Shown here: positions 8,210 through 16,383 of the stretch, one piece after another
How positions within the stretch are numbered: position 1 is the stretch's first letter
Layout: every line of letters starts with the position of its first letter
NCBI RefSeq assembly: GCF_947367125.1
Contig: NZ_CANBCQ010000016.1
Coordinates: 1 to 49,906 of the forward strand
Direction: 5' to 3'
Length of the DNA: 49,906 nucleotides
DNA from: an uncultured Lactobacillus sp.
GTDB taxonomy: Bacteria; Bacillota; Bacilli; Lactobacillales; Lactobacillaceae
Notes under the pieces: model-generated
Seen by the model: the letters and a program-made list of their open reading frames with translations, nothing else
Databases searched by the model: none
What the model was told of the DNA's origin: nothing
Program-made: the position numbers and the translations under genes

Positions 8210-9547
8210 TTACCAGTTCATGTAACGTTGACGTTCCCACTCTGAAACTGATTGTGAATACTTGGACCATTCCAATTCTTTGGATTCAATGAAGCTATGC
8301 ATTAAGTGCTCACCTAATGAACTCTTGATTAAATCATCCTTCTTGAATGCCTTAATTGCGTTGTGAAGAGTAGTTGGCAATGGTTTGATACCATGTTCAG
8401 CTCTTTCTTCTTCACTCATTTCAAAAATGTTTTCTTCAACTGGCTTCATTGGCATCTTTTGTTCCTTAATACCATTCAAACCAGCAGTCAAACATGCTGC
8501 AAGAAGCAAGTATGGGTTAGCAGTTGGATCAGCTGAACGCATTTCCAAACGAGTATTGATTTCACCAGCACTTGGAATACGTACAAGTGGTGAACGGTTC
8601 TTAGCAGCCCAAGCAATGTAAACTGGGGCTTCGAAGCCTGGAATCAAACGCTTATATGAGTTAACAGTTGGATTGCCAATTGCAGTAATTGCACGAGCAT
8701 GTTCCAAAATACCATTCAAGAAGTAAAGTGCAGTATTTGAAAGGTGGAATTCACCATCTTTATCATAAAAGACGTTCTTGCCATTCTTAAAGAGTGACAT
8801 GTTGTTGTGCATCCCGTTACCAGCTTGACCTTGAACAGGCTTAGCCATAAAGGTAGCAAACAAACCATGCTTTCTAGCAATTGCACGCGTTACCATCTTG
8901 AAGGTTTGACATCTATCAGCAGTAGTCAACGCATCATCAAATCTAAAGTCGATTTCTTGTTGACCATCACCTACTTCATGGTGAGCTGCTTCAACTTCAA
9001 AGCCCATGCCTTCAAGAGTTTCAACGATATCACGACGGCAACGTGCGCCTTCATCATCTGAAGTCATATCAAAGTATGAAGCGTGATCTGGAACTTCGGT
9101 AGTCCAGTTGCCATTTTCATCTAACTTGAAAAGATGGAATTCCATTTCAAAACCGATATCGAAAGTATCAAAACCAGCTTCCTTCATTTCACCAAGAACA
9201 CGCTTCAAGTTGTTTCTTGGATCACCAGCAAATGGCTTACCATCAGTGGTGTGAACTGAACAAATTAAACGACCAATCTTGCCACCGTGTTCGTCACCCC
9301 AAGGTAAAACTGTCCAAGTTGAGAAGTCTGGGTATAAAACCATGTCACTTTCTTCAAGACGAACAAAACCATCAATTGAAGAGCCGTCAAAACGAATATC
9401 GTTAGTCAAGACCTTGTCCAATTGGCTCCTAGGTACTTCTACAGCCTTCTCAGTACCGTTAATATCAGTGAAGCATAGACGTAAAAATCTAACGTCCTTG
9501 TCTTCTACTTCTTGTTTAATTTCTTCTGCTGTATATTGTTTACTCAT
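8210..9547 (-). CDS. glnA: Glutamine synthetase, type I
   Basis: The 445-residue enzyme makes glutamine from glutamate, ammonia and ATP in the cytoplasm. The length matches the Bacillus-type GSI-alpha class, which lacks the adenylylation loop of enteric enzymes. Visible signatures are [10 protein letters not shown] at residues 52-61, the metal-binding [18 protein letters not shown] near 240 (ammonia/glutamate site) and the [10 protein letters not shown] loop. In Bacillus the order is miaA-ynbB-glnR-glnA. Here miaA and the ynbB homologue are next door but glnR is absent, so the usual repressor is not co-encoded. A promoter with an inverted repeat lies at 9629-9665. Confidence 0.97.
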   Translation of the reverse strand: MSKQYTAEEIKQEVEDKDVRFLRLCFTDINGTEKAVEVPRSQLDKVLTNDIRFDGSSIDGFVRLEESDMVLYPDFSTWTVLPWGDEHGGKIGRLICSVHTTDGKPFAGDPRNNLKRVLGEMKEAGFDTFDIGFEMEFHLFKLDENGNWTTEVPDHASYFDMTSDDEGARCRRDIVETLEGMGFEVEAAHHEVGDGQQEIDFRFDDALTTADRCQTFKMVTRAIARKHGLFATFMAKPVQGQAGNGMHNNMSLFKNGKNVFYDKDGEFHLSNTALYFLNGILEHARAITAIGNPTVNSYKRLIPGFEAPVYIAWAAKNRSPLVRIPSAGEINTRLEMRSADPTANPYLLLAACLTAGLNGIKEQKMPMKPVEENIFEMSEEERAEHGIKPLPTTLHNAIKAFKKDDLIKSSLGEHLMHSFIESKELEWSKYSQSVSEWERQRYMNW

Positions 9548-9628
9548 AGCTAATCCACCTATAAAAACAAAAATATATTAAATTGGTTTGGTCCTATGAT
9601 TTGTTTTTATCTCCTAGAACTGTCTAAT

Positions 9629-9665
9629 ACAATAGCAGACCAATTAAAAAAAGTCAAATTGGTCT
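9629..9665 (-). promoter_or_regulatory. glnA promoter overlapped by an inverted repeat
   Basis: On the minus strand the -35 box TTGACT (complement 9652-9657) and -10 box TATTGT (9629-9634) are 17 bases apart. AGACCAATT and AATTGGTCT (9637-9645 and 9657-9665) form a perfect 9-bp inverted repeat around an 11-base centre covering the -35 box and spacer. A similar half, AATTGGT, recurs at 9581-9587 in the leader. This does not resemble the known GlnR site TGTNAN7TNACA. Confidence 0.6.
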
Positions 9666-9683
9666 AGTGATTATTTTTAAACT

Positions 9684-10934
9684 TTACTTTTTGTTAAAAA
9701 AAGTATCACGAACCGCATTAATGATTGCAACCTTGTCATGTGCATAGGTTAAGCCACCTTGCATATAAACAGCGTAAGGTGGTCTAATCGGACCATCTGC
9801 TGAAAATTCAATGGTTGAACCAGAAATAAAATTACCTGCAGCCATAATAATCTTGTCTTCATAACCTTCCATATGTACTGCCTCAGGAGTAACAAAAGAA
9901 TCGATCGGTGAATTCTTTTGCACTTCTTGCACAAATTTCACCATTTGCTTAGGATTGCCAAAAATAATCGTTTCAATGATATCACTACGCTTTTCATCCC
10001 AAGCGGGAGTGACATTCATACCCATTTTAGCAAATAAAGCAGCCGCAAAAATCATGCCTTTTTCAGCCATTCCGGTAACGTTAGGAGCTAAGAAAAATCC
10101 TTCGTAAAAGTCATGCAAATTTCCGACAGTAGCACCTTCATCCGTACAACCTGGTGCAGTTAACTCAAGTTTGGCATTTTCAACCAAATCCTTTTTACCA
10201 ACAATATAGCCACCGGTCTTAGCTAGACCACCACCGGCATTCTTAATCAATGAGCCTGCCATAAGGTCAGCGCCATATTCTGTTGGTTCATGCTTTTCAG
10301 AAAATTCACCATAGCAATTATCAATAAATACAATACTCTTGGGGCTAACTTGCTTTACAAAGACTATCATTTTCTTAATTTGGTCAACTGTAAAAGTCTT
10401 CCGCGTAGAATAACCACGCGAGCGTTGAATTGCCACAATCTTTGGTTGATCACGCTTTAAGATCTTTTCGGCTTCATCATAATCAATCAGACCATCTTCA
10501 GTTAATGGCACATGAGAAAAATGAATTCCGCGTTCAGCCAATGTACCGCGCTTATAATCAGTTAAGCCAATTACCTTTTGCAAAGTATCATATGGCTGAC
10601 CCGTCAAGTAAGTTAAAGTATCGCCATATTTTAAATTGCCAGCCAAAGCAACAAACAAAGTATGCGTTCCAGAAACAAACTGTGGACGGACAACTGCTGC
10701 TTCAGTTTGAAAAACTTGAGCATAAATCTCATCCAGCTTATCTCGTCCCATATCATCATCGCCATAGCCATTAGCTCCATTTAAGTCAGCTTCGGCCACA
10801 TCGTGATCTTGATAAGCTGCCAAAACTTTAGCCGTATTATAAACAATTTGATCTTCAATCTCAGCTAATTTTGGAGCGATCTGCTGATCAACTTCTTTAA
10901 CAATTTTTTGTAATTTTTCTGGTAAATTATTCAT
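9684..10934 (-). CDS. Methionine gamma-lyase family protein (YnbB-type PLP enzyme)
   Basis: A 416-residue PLP-dependent fold-type I protein, often annotated as aluminium resistance protein. Key regions are ANGYGDDDMGRDKLDE near residue 54, RPQFVSGTHTLF near 83, FIDNCYGEF near 205 with the cofactor Asp, and IKNAGGGLAKTGGYIVG near 230, where the Lys is the likely Schiff-base residue. The family is named for similarity to cystathionine/methionine gamma-lyases; the physiological substrate is not established. It overlaps miaA by 8 bases, as ynbB neighbours miaA in Bacillus, so the two are probably co-transcribed. Confidence 0.88.
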   Translation of the reverse strand: MNNLPEKLQKIVKEVDQQIAPKLAEIEDQIVYNTAKVLAAYQDHDVAEADLNGANGYGDDDMGRDKLDEIYAQVFQTEAAVVRPQFVSGTHTLFVALAGNLKYGDTLTYLTGQPYDTLQKVIGLTDYKRGTLAERGIHFSHVPLTEDGLIDYDEAEKILKRDQPKIVAIQRSRGYSTRKTFTVDQIKKMIVFVKQVSPKSIVFIDNCYGEFSEKHEPTEYGADLMAGSLIKNAGGGLAKTGGYIVGKKDLVENAKLELTAPGCTDEGATVGNLHDFYEGFFLAPNVTGMAEKGMIFAAALFAKMGMNVTPAWDEKRSDIIETIIFGNPKQMVKFVQEVQKNSPIDSFVTPEAVHMEGYEDKIIMAAGNFISGSTIEFSADGPIRPPYAVYMQGGLTYAHDKVAIINAVRDTFFNKK

Positions 10935-11847
10935 TCTTCCATTCCTTAACTTTAGCTAATATCTTCTGTTCACAACCCGGATCATTCAAAGGATCAAACC
11001 AAGTCACTGGTAATTTATTTCTAAAATAAGTCAACTGCCTTTTTGCATAACGTCGTGAAGCCGTCTTTAAGTCTTCAATACACTGTTCTAGCGTTTCTTG
11101 ACCTTCAAAATAAGGGAAAAATTCCTTATAAGCAATCGCCTGCAGTACTTGATACTCACGTGCCCTATTTTGATAGACAAATTTTGCTTCATCGAGCATC
11201 CCATGTTCCATCATCTGATCAACCCGCAAATTAATGCGCTGATAAATCTCTTGACGATCAGAATTTAGCCCAATAATCAAATAATCATAACGCGGCTCAA
11301 TTTGTTTTTGTTGCTGCGAGAACTTTTTGCCAGTGCGTTCAATCACCGTTAAAGCACGCATGGTCCGGCGACTATTAGCTACTGGTATCTTTTTGGCAGC
11401 TTGAGGATCTTGCTCATTTAAAACTCGCCACAGTTTTTGAGCGCCATTTTCTTTTAAATAGTTTTCCCATTTCTGCGAAACGCTTCGCTCTTCAGGTGTT
11501 TTTTCACCTAGCTGCATTTTATTTAACAAGGCATTAACATAAAAGCCGGTCCCACCAGCAATAATTGGCAATTTACCTTTTTGACTAATTGCCGCAATTG
11601 CTTGAGTTGCTTGATCGACAAAGTTTTTAACGGAATATTCATCAAACACAGATTGCGTATCAACCAAGTAATGTTTCACTTGAGCTTGCTCTTGGGCAGT
11701 TGCCTTAGCCGTGCCGATCGCTACTTCTTGGTAAACTTGCATAGAATCGCCGGAGACAATCTCGCCATTCAATTTTTTAGCCAAATCAATTGCTAAATCA
11801 GTTTTTCCAATTGCTGTTGGTCCTACAATTGCTAGTACTTTCTGCAT
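10927..11847 (-). CDS. miaA: tRNA dimethylallyltransferase
   Basis: The 306-residue enzyme transfers a dimethylallyl group from DMAPP to N6 of A37 in tRNAs reading UNN codons. The P-loop GPTAIGKT is at residues 9-16 and the DSMQVY motif at 34-39; AGGTGFYVNALL and the C-terminal RYAKRQLTYFRN are also family signatures. I start at the ATG at 11845-11847, because AAGGTGAT lies just upstream and the residues before it are not family-like. Its 3' end overlaps the Met-gamma-lyase-family gene. Confidence 0.95.
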   Translation of the reverse strand: MQKVLAIVGPTAIGKTDLAIDLAKKLNGEIVSGDSMQVYQEVAIGTAKATAQEQAQVKHYLVDTQSVFDEYSVKNFVDQATQAIAAISQKGKLPIIAGGTGFYVNALLNKMQLGEKTPEERSVSQKWENYLKENGAQKLWRVLNEQDPQAAKKIPVANSRRTMRALTVIERTGKKFSQQQKQIEPRYDYLIIGLNSDRQEIYQRINLRVDQMMEHGMLDEAKFVYQNRAREYQVLQAIAYKEFFPYFEGQETLEQCIEDLKTASRRYAKRQLTYFRNKLPVTWFDPLNDPGCEQKILAKVKEWKNE

Positions 11848-11878
11848 CCCATCACCTTTCTTTTCTTCGTTTTGATAC

Positions 11879-11922
11879 AAAAAAAGAGCGCATTAGAGTT
11901 ACTTCTCCAAATGCGTCTTTTT
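11879..11922 (-). terminator. Terminator downstream of the rhodanese-like gene
   Basis: On the minus strand GACGCATTTGGAG pairs imperfectly with CTCTAATGCGCTC and is followed by seven T. Confidence 0.75.
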
Positions 11923-11925
11923 AAT

Positions 11926-12327
11926 CTAATATTTTGACTTCTTAGTTCGACCATCCCAAGCTTCAAAGCCATCTTTAAGCCAATGGATAGAAACAAAACC
12001 CTTTTTCTTCAAAAAACGGGCAGCTCTCAGGGTAATGGTCTTTGAATCTGAGTAAAGATAAACTGGCAAGTCGCTTCTAAGCTCAGTATATTGATACTTA
12101 AGCATGGTATATGGCAAGTTACGAGCGCCATCAATATGCTTGCGTTTAAACGGTTCTTTTTCACGCAGATCAATAATTTGTGCCTTACGCATGCCTTCTT
12201 TAAATTCTTCATTAGTCAATTCGCCACCGATTGATTTTGCCTGAATCTTATTCCAAGCCCAGAAACCAACCATGACTAAAATGATAACTAATAAAACTAA
12301 ATCTAAGACAATTAAAAAACTCGACAT
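11926..12327 (-). CDS. Membrane-anchored rhodanese-like protein lacking the catalytic cysteine
   Basis: A 133-residue protein with one N-terminal membrane helix (about residues 4-24) and a cytoplasmic rhodanese domain of the YqhL type. Domain landmarks are IIDLREKEPFKRKHIDGARNL near residues 51-71 and WLKDGFEAWDG near the end. Rhodaneses carry the active Cys at the start of the loop after the VYLY strand; here the loop reads SDSKTITLR and the protein contains no cysteine at all. It therefore cannot be a sulfurtransferase and is more likely a binding or scaffolding protein. It sits beside yqgQ. Confidence 0.85.
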   Translation of the reverse strand: MSSFLIVLDLVLLVIILVMVGFWAWNKIQAKSIGGELTNEEFKEGMRKAQIIDLREKEPFKRKHIDGARNLPYTMLKYQYTELRSDLPVYLYSDSKTITLRAARFLKKKGFVSIHWLKDGFEAWDGRTKKSKY

Positions 12328-12385
12328 AAACTAAATCTGCCCTTTCCTAAAAAACTTACATCTATTATGATACCGCTAAACTAAT

Positions 12386-12625
12386 TTACTGGCTATCATT
12401 TTTCGGGTCTTTGACCGCCTTTTTTTGTTCATTTTTGACTTCAATTCGGTGCTCTCGACTTAAAATCATCTTGGCAATCAAATAATCATGTTGATCAATT
12501 AAACCAGCGCGCTTAATGTTATCAAGTTCCAAGGCCATTAATTCAATGTCCCAGATTCTTTTGCCCACATGAACTAAAATACCGTATTTTTCTAATAATT
12601 GTTGTACATCATATAGAGTTTTCAT
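12386..12625 (-). CDS. yqgQ: YqgQ family protein (DUF910)
   Basis: A 79-residue helical protein with the family pattern: LYDVQQLLEKYG near the start, then GKRIWDIELMALELDN, and LIDQHDYLIAKMIL. The charged tail of about 15 residues is variable. The family is widespread in Firmicutes, encoded next to a rhomboid and a glucokinase in Bacillus; its function is not established. Start and stop overlap by one base with the upstream rhomboid gene, so the two are translationally coupled. Confidence 0.9.
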   Translation of the reverse strand: MKTLYDVQQLLEKYGILVHVGKRIWDIELMALELDNIKRAGLIDQHDYLIAKMILSREHRIEVKNEQKKAVKDPKNDSQ

Positions 12626-13311
12626 TAAAAATTAATTATCATTCCTGTTCTAACAGTCCAAACAACATAAACAATTAGCACTGCAGCAGCCAAGACGCGC
12701 CACTTCGGATTGTAAGTCTTCATTACTCGATCGCCTAAAATAATTGCCAACAAAAACCCCGCAATCAAGCCGCCAAGATGACCCCAGATATCGATTCCTG
12801 GTACAAAAATATCCAGCGCTAAGTTAATTAAGGCTAAAACAAAGGCTTGCCGCCCTAAAAAGGCAATCATTGGATTATGAATATTCCGCAAGCCGATTGC
12901 AGTCATCGCTCCAAACAAGCCAAATAAGGCGGTTGAGGCACCTGCGCTAAGTCCACGATCTGCGCTAAAAGCTAAACTCATCAAGTTACCACCAATTCCG
13001 GCCAAAAGATAAGTTATTAAAAAGCGCACATGCCCCATTAGTGGCTCCATGTATTGCCCCATGTAGTAAATAATGATGGCATTGGAAACTAAATGCATGA
13101 TACCAATATGCAAAAACTGGGCCGTAAATAAACGCCACCATTGATGACCAGCTACTACAGCAAAGTTATTCATGGCTCCCATTTTCATCAAAACATTAGT
13201 ATTCTCTGAGCCACCTAAAAATACTTCAACTAAAAAGACTACTAGTAAAACAATTAAAATTCCTAAAGTCACAAATGATTGTGAGAGGTTAACCTTTCGT
13301 TCAGTATTCAT
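12625..13311 (-). CDS. Rhomboid family intramembrane serine protease
   Basis: A 228-residue protein with six to seven predicted membrane helices that should cut substrates within or near the membrane. The catalytic serine lies in GASTALFG (Ser126) and the histidine in WGHLGG (His178); His73 and Asn77 in HLVSN supply the oxyanion-side residues. The Bacillus YqgP/GluP homologue has an extra N-terminal cytosolic domain, which is missing here. It follows the cyclo-ligase gene by about 30 bases and overlaps yqgQ by one. Confidence 0.93.
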   Translation of the reverse strand: MNTERKVNLSQSFVTLGILIVLLVVFLVEVFLGGSENTNVLMKMGAMNNFAVVAGHQWWRLFTAQFLHIGIMHLVSNAIIIYYMGQYMEPLMGHVRFLITYLLAGIGGNLMSLAFSADRGLSAGASTALFGLFGAMTAIGLRNIHNPMIAFLGRQAFVLALINLALDIFVPGIDIWGHLGGLIAGFLLAIILGDRVMKTYNPKWRVLAAAVLIVYVVWTVRTGMIINF

Positions 13312-13344
13312 CGAATCCCCCTTATTTTCGTCATTGTGCTTATT

Positions 13345-13908
13345 TTAATAAATTTTATCAGGAGTAACAATTGTTTGAATCGGAATATCAGTTTTTTCAA
13401 CCGGCCAAATACTAGTTTCAAATTGCATCTTGCTGTTAGCTAAAGCGACAGTTTTAGCAGTGTGTTTAGCTAAAAAACGATCATAATAACCGCCGCCAAA
13501 GCCGACTCTAATGTGCGAATCTAAAGCAAAAGCCAAACCTGGCACAATAATTAAATCTAAGTCATTATTGATTTCAGCAGCTTCATCGGCAACTTCTTCA
13601 ATGCCAAATTTAGACTTGACCAATTTACTCATATAAGTGTAGCGCAAAAAATCTAAAGTATGAGCTTGGTCATTTCTGGCTTTTGCCAAATAAACATCCT
13701 TCCCCATATCCCACAAGCGAGCAATTAATTCTGAAGTATCTACTTCTAGTGGCAATGAGGCAGTTACACCAATTCTTTGACTTTCTTTAATTAAATCAGT
13801 CGCCATTAGTTTTTCTAATAAAACAGTATCTTCTGCTTTCTTTTCTTCAGTCTCTGCAAATTCTTTTAACTTATTAATTTGTTCTCTTCTTAATTCTGAT
13901 TTCTTCAT
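13345..13908 (-). CDS. 5-formyltetrahydrofolate cyclo-ligase
   Basis: The 187-residue enzyme converts 5-formyl-THF to 5,10-methenyl-THF using ATP. Seen are the N-terminal KKSELRREQINKL, the DLIIVPGLAF strand and the FGGGYYDRF nucleotide-binding loop near residue 150. I start at the ATG at 13906-13908 (MKKSELRR); the 11 codons upstream overlap the terminator and its T-run and are not family-like. That terminator ends rpmG transcripts and lies only about 10 bases before this start, so readthrough or a very short leader must be used. Confidence 0.93.
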   Translation of the reverse strand: MKKSELRREQINKLKEFAETEEKKAEDTVLLEKLMATDLIKESQRIGVTASLPLEVDTSELIARLWDMGKDVYLAKARNDQAHTLDFLRYTYMSKLVKSKFGIEEVADEAAEINNDLDLIIVPGLAFALDSHIRVGFGGGYYDRFLAKHTAKTVALANSKMQFETSIWPVEKTDIPIQTIVTPDKIY

Positions 13909-13918
13909 TTTTTTGCCT

Positions 13919-13953
13919 AAAAAACAAAAAATAGCAGGCACGTAACCTGCTAT
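13919..13953 (-). terminator. Terminator after rpmG
   Basis: On the minus strand ATAGCAGG and CCTGCTAT pair around a short loop and are followed by TTTTTTGTTTTTT. It lies between the rpmG stop and the cyclo-ligase start. Confidence 0.8.
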
Positions 13954-13962
13954 CTTGGTTTA

Positions 13963-14112
13963 TTACTTAGTTTCACGGTGAAGTGTTGCGCGTCTTTCAA
14001 CTGGGCAATACTTCTTTAAAGATAAACGTTCCGGATGCTTACGCTTGTTCTTCTTAGATAAGTAACTTCTATCGCCACATTCGGTGCATTCTAAAATGAT
14101 GTTATCTGCCAT
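13963..14112 (-). CDS. rpmG: 50S ribosomal protein L33
   Basis: The 49 codons read from ATG at 14110-14112 with a GGTGG site upstream. The sequence has [18 protein letters not shown], then RLSLKKYC and RATLHRETK, which is L33. Of the four zinc-ribbon cysteines, three remain (Cys9, Cys12, Cys36), and the fourth position is Glu39, so zinc binding is doubtful. It is a diverged form, between the classic C+ and C- types. Confidence 0.95.
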   Translation of the reverse strand: MADNIILECTECGDRSYLSKKNKRKHPERLSLKKYCPVERRATLHRETK

Positions 14113-14187
14113 TTTTTTCACCACCTACACTTTTATTCTGACTGTACTAGAATAGCATTTTTCAAGCTATTTGACCAGTATTATTCT

Positions 14188-16296
14188 TTATTTTGTTGAA
14201 TGAAGCTTGAAATAATCTTGAACCATTGCTTTAGCAACTTGTAAAGTATAAGTTCCTTCACCATCAGGATCAAGTCCTGGGAAGACAACCGCGATCGCTA
14301 ATTTTGGATTGTTAGATGGCGCATAGCCAATAAAGGTTGCGTTGATTAACTCAATGTTATGCTTTCTATTAGGATGTTCAGCATCATAGTAGAAAGTCTG
14401 CGCCGTACCAGTCTTACCAGAAATTGATGGTTTAACATTCTTCAATGGGTGAGCAGTTCCCCAGCCGTTTGTTCCGTGAACAACGCGGTAGAAACCTTGC
14501 TTAACCACATTTAATTCAGCCAAAGTCCAAGGAATTACCTGTTGCACATTTGGTTTTTTATTGTAATTGATGTAAACCTTCTTGCCATCCTTGCTGGTCT
14601 TACCAACTGATTGGACAATATATGGCTGCAATCTCTTACCACCATTGGCAATGGTTGATACATACTGAACTAATTGAATTGGTGTATAGGCATCATAGTT
14701 ACCATAAGCCAAGTCAAGAACAGAACCGGAAAGGATATTGCCTTTATCATTAAATGATTTACCTTCAATCCCTGATACTTCACCAGGAAGGTCAACACCG
14801 GTCTTTTGTCCTAAACCAAACATGGCAAAATTACGCCGCAAAATGTTAAAGGCATCATTTGGCATGTGAATGTAGCTCTTAGGTACATAACTTGCCTTAA
14901 CCCACTTCATTGCTAAGTGCATCATGTAAATGTTACTTGAAACTTCCAAGGCAGTTTCTGCATCAAGTGAACTAAAAGTGCCAACTGGGTAAACGGATTT
15001 CTTAACTGGTGAACCTGGTAAATAAATTGGTGTATCAGGCAAAGTATTATTGTCTGGGGTAATAACCTTGTTAATCAAACCACCACCAACAGTAGCGCCC
15101 TTTACAACTGACCCCATAACAAATGATTGGTTAATTACACCTAAGGCGTTATCAGTTGTCTTACCAGTATTGGTATTACGGTTAATTCCAGCTACAGCTA
15201 ACAGAGCACCAGTTTGCGGATTCATTGCTACTGCATAAGCACCATTAGAATATCTAGCAGCACCATTACCAACAGCTGAGCTATAAACTCGTTTCAAAGC
15301 AGCTTGGACCTGCTTTTGATATTGAGCATCAATCGTCAACATTAAGCTGGCACCAGCTTGACCATTATAAACAGTCTTAGTCTGTTGAATATTACCGTTA
15401 GATTTAGTAACTACCTGATTAGTAGACTTGGTCCCCTTCAAAAGTGGTTCATATTCTTTTTCAAGGTAAGAAGTACCTACACGATCGTTACGTGAGTAAC
15501 CATTTCTTAAGTAGTACTGCAAACTATCGCTAGGTAAACCTGACTTTTCAGTTGAAACAGAACCAATAATACTTTGAATCGAAGAACCATTAGGATATGA
15601 TCTTTGCCAGTCTGTTCCGATCCCTACACCGGGTAATTCTGACAAGTGTTCACCTACTTGAGCAATTTCTCGATCAGTTAAACCCTTATTTTTAATATAA
15701 ATCGTCGACAGAGTGTAAGCTCCTGAAATCTTATTAAAAATTAAAGCTGCGGTCTTTTGCTTAGTGGTCAATGTAGGATTCATTTTTTCCACATAAGCCA
15801 ATTCCGCCTGATAGACTTCTGAGTTAGTCTTCTTATTGCCATCAGCATCTATTTTAGCCGACTTAGGCAACGCAGCTGAAACCTTGGTATTATTATTCTC
15901 ATCAGCTAAATAATAATCTGCCACCATTTGCTTTGTCGGCTTTTCATCGCTAATCTTGATATAATTACTCAAGGCATTTGAAATCTTATAGATATCTTCT
16001 GTTGTCGTTGAAGCGCTCTTGGTATAAGTGATGGCATTAGTTGCCTTATTCCCTACCAAAACACGACCTTTAGCATCATACATGACCCCACGCGGTACTT
16101 GATGCGACACAACAGTTGAATCAGTTTTTTGAACTTCTGCCTTAAAACGTGAACCATAAACTAGTTGCAAATAAGCCAATTGCCCAATTAACATGGCAAA
16201 TAGAACTAAAATTACTCCTAGGATGATTCGCATTCTAATTGGAGTTGAGGACTGTTTATTAGAACCAGTCCCACTATTTTTTCTAAAATAATTCAC
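14188..16296 (-). CDS. Penicillin-binding protein 2b, class B transpeptidase
   Basis: A 702-residue membrane protein that crosslinks peptidoglycan, probably at the septum or cell periphery. One N-terminal membrane helix (about residues 23-45) is followed by a dimerisation domain with RGVMYDAKGRVL and the transpeptidase domain. Active-site motifs are SVVK (396-399, nucleophile Ser), SSN (453-455) and KTG (628-630). I start at the GTG at 16294-16296, because AAAGG lies 8 bases upstream; a GTG three codons earlier would overlap that site. It is divergent from the YfhO gene. Confidence 0.93.
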   Translation of the reverse strand: MNYFRKNSGTGSNKQSSTPIRMRIILGVILVLFAMLIGQLAYLQLVYGSRFKAEVQKTDSTVVSHQVPRGVMYDAKGRVLVGNKATNAITYTKSASTTTEDIYKISNALSNYIKISDEKPTKQMVADYYLADENNNTKVSAALPKSAKIDADGNKKTNSEVYQAELAYVEKMNPTLTTKQKTAALIFNKISGAYTLSTIYIKNKGLTDREIAQVGEHLSELPGVGIGTDWQRSYPNGSSIQSIIGSVSTEKSGLPSDSLQYYLRNGYSRNDRVGTSYLEKEYEPLLKGTKSTNQVVTKSNGNIQQTKTVYNGQAGASLMLTIDAQYQKQVQAALKRVYSSAVGNGAARYSNGAYAVAMNPQTGALLAVAGINRNTNTGKTTDNALGVINQSFVMGSVVKGATVGGGLINKVITPDNNTLPDTPIYLPGSPVKKSVYPVGTFSSLDAETALEVSSNIYMMHLAMKWVKASYVPKSYIHMPNDAFNILRRNFAMFGLGQKTGVDLPGEVSGIEGKSFNDKGNILSGSVLDLAYGNYDAYTPIQLVQYVSTIANGGKRLQPYIVQSVGKTSKDGKKVYINYNKKPNVQQVIPWTLAELNVVKQGFYRVVHGTNGWGTAHPLKNVKPSISGKTGTAQTFYYDAEHPNRKHNIELINATFIGYAPSNNPKLAIAVVFPGLDPDGEGTYTLQVAKAMVQDYFKLHSTK

Positions 16297-16383
16297 GTAA
16301 ATCACCTTTACTAAAACTAGATGTATTTTAACAAAAAGTAAACATCAATTCTACAATTCATAAGGGAGCTTATATCTTTTTTA

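Noticed and set aside
8807-9581. Rightward frames opposite glnA
   Set aside because: They are antisense shadows of a highly conserved gene without binding sites or family likeness.
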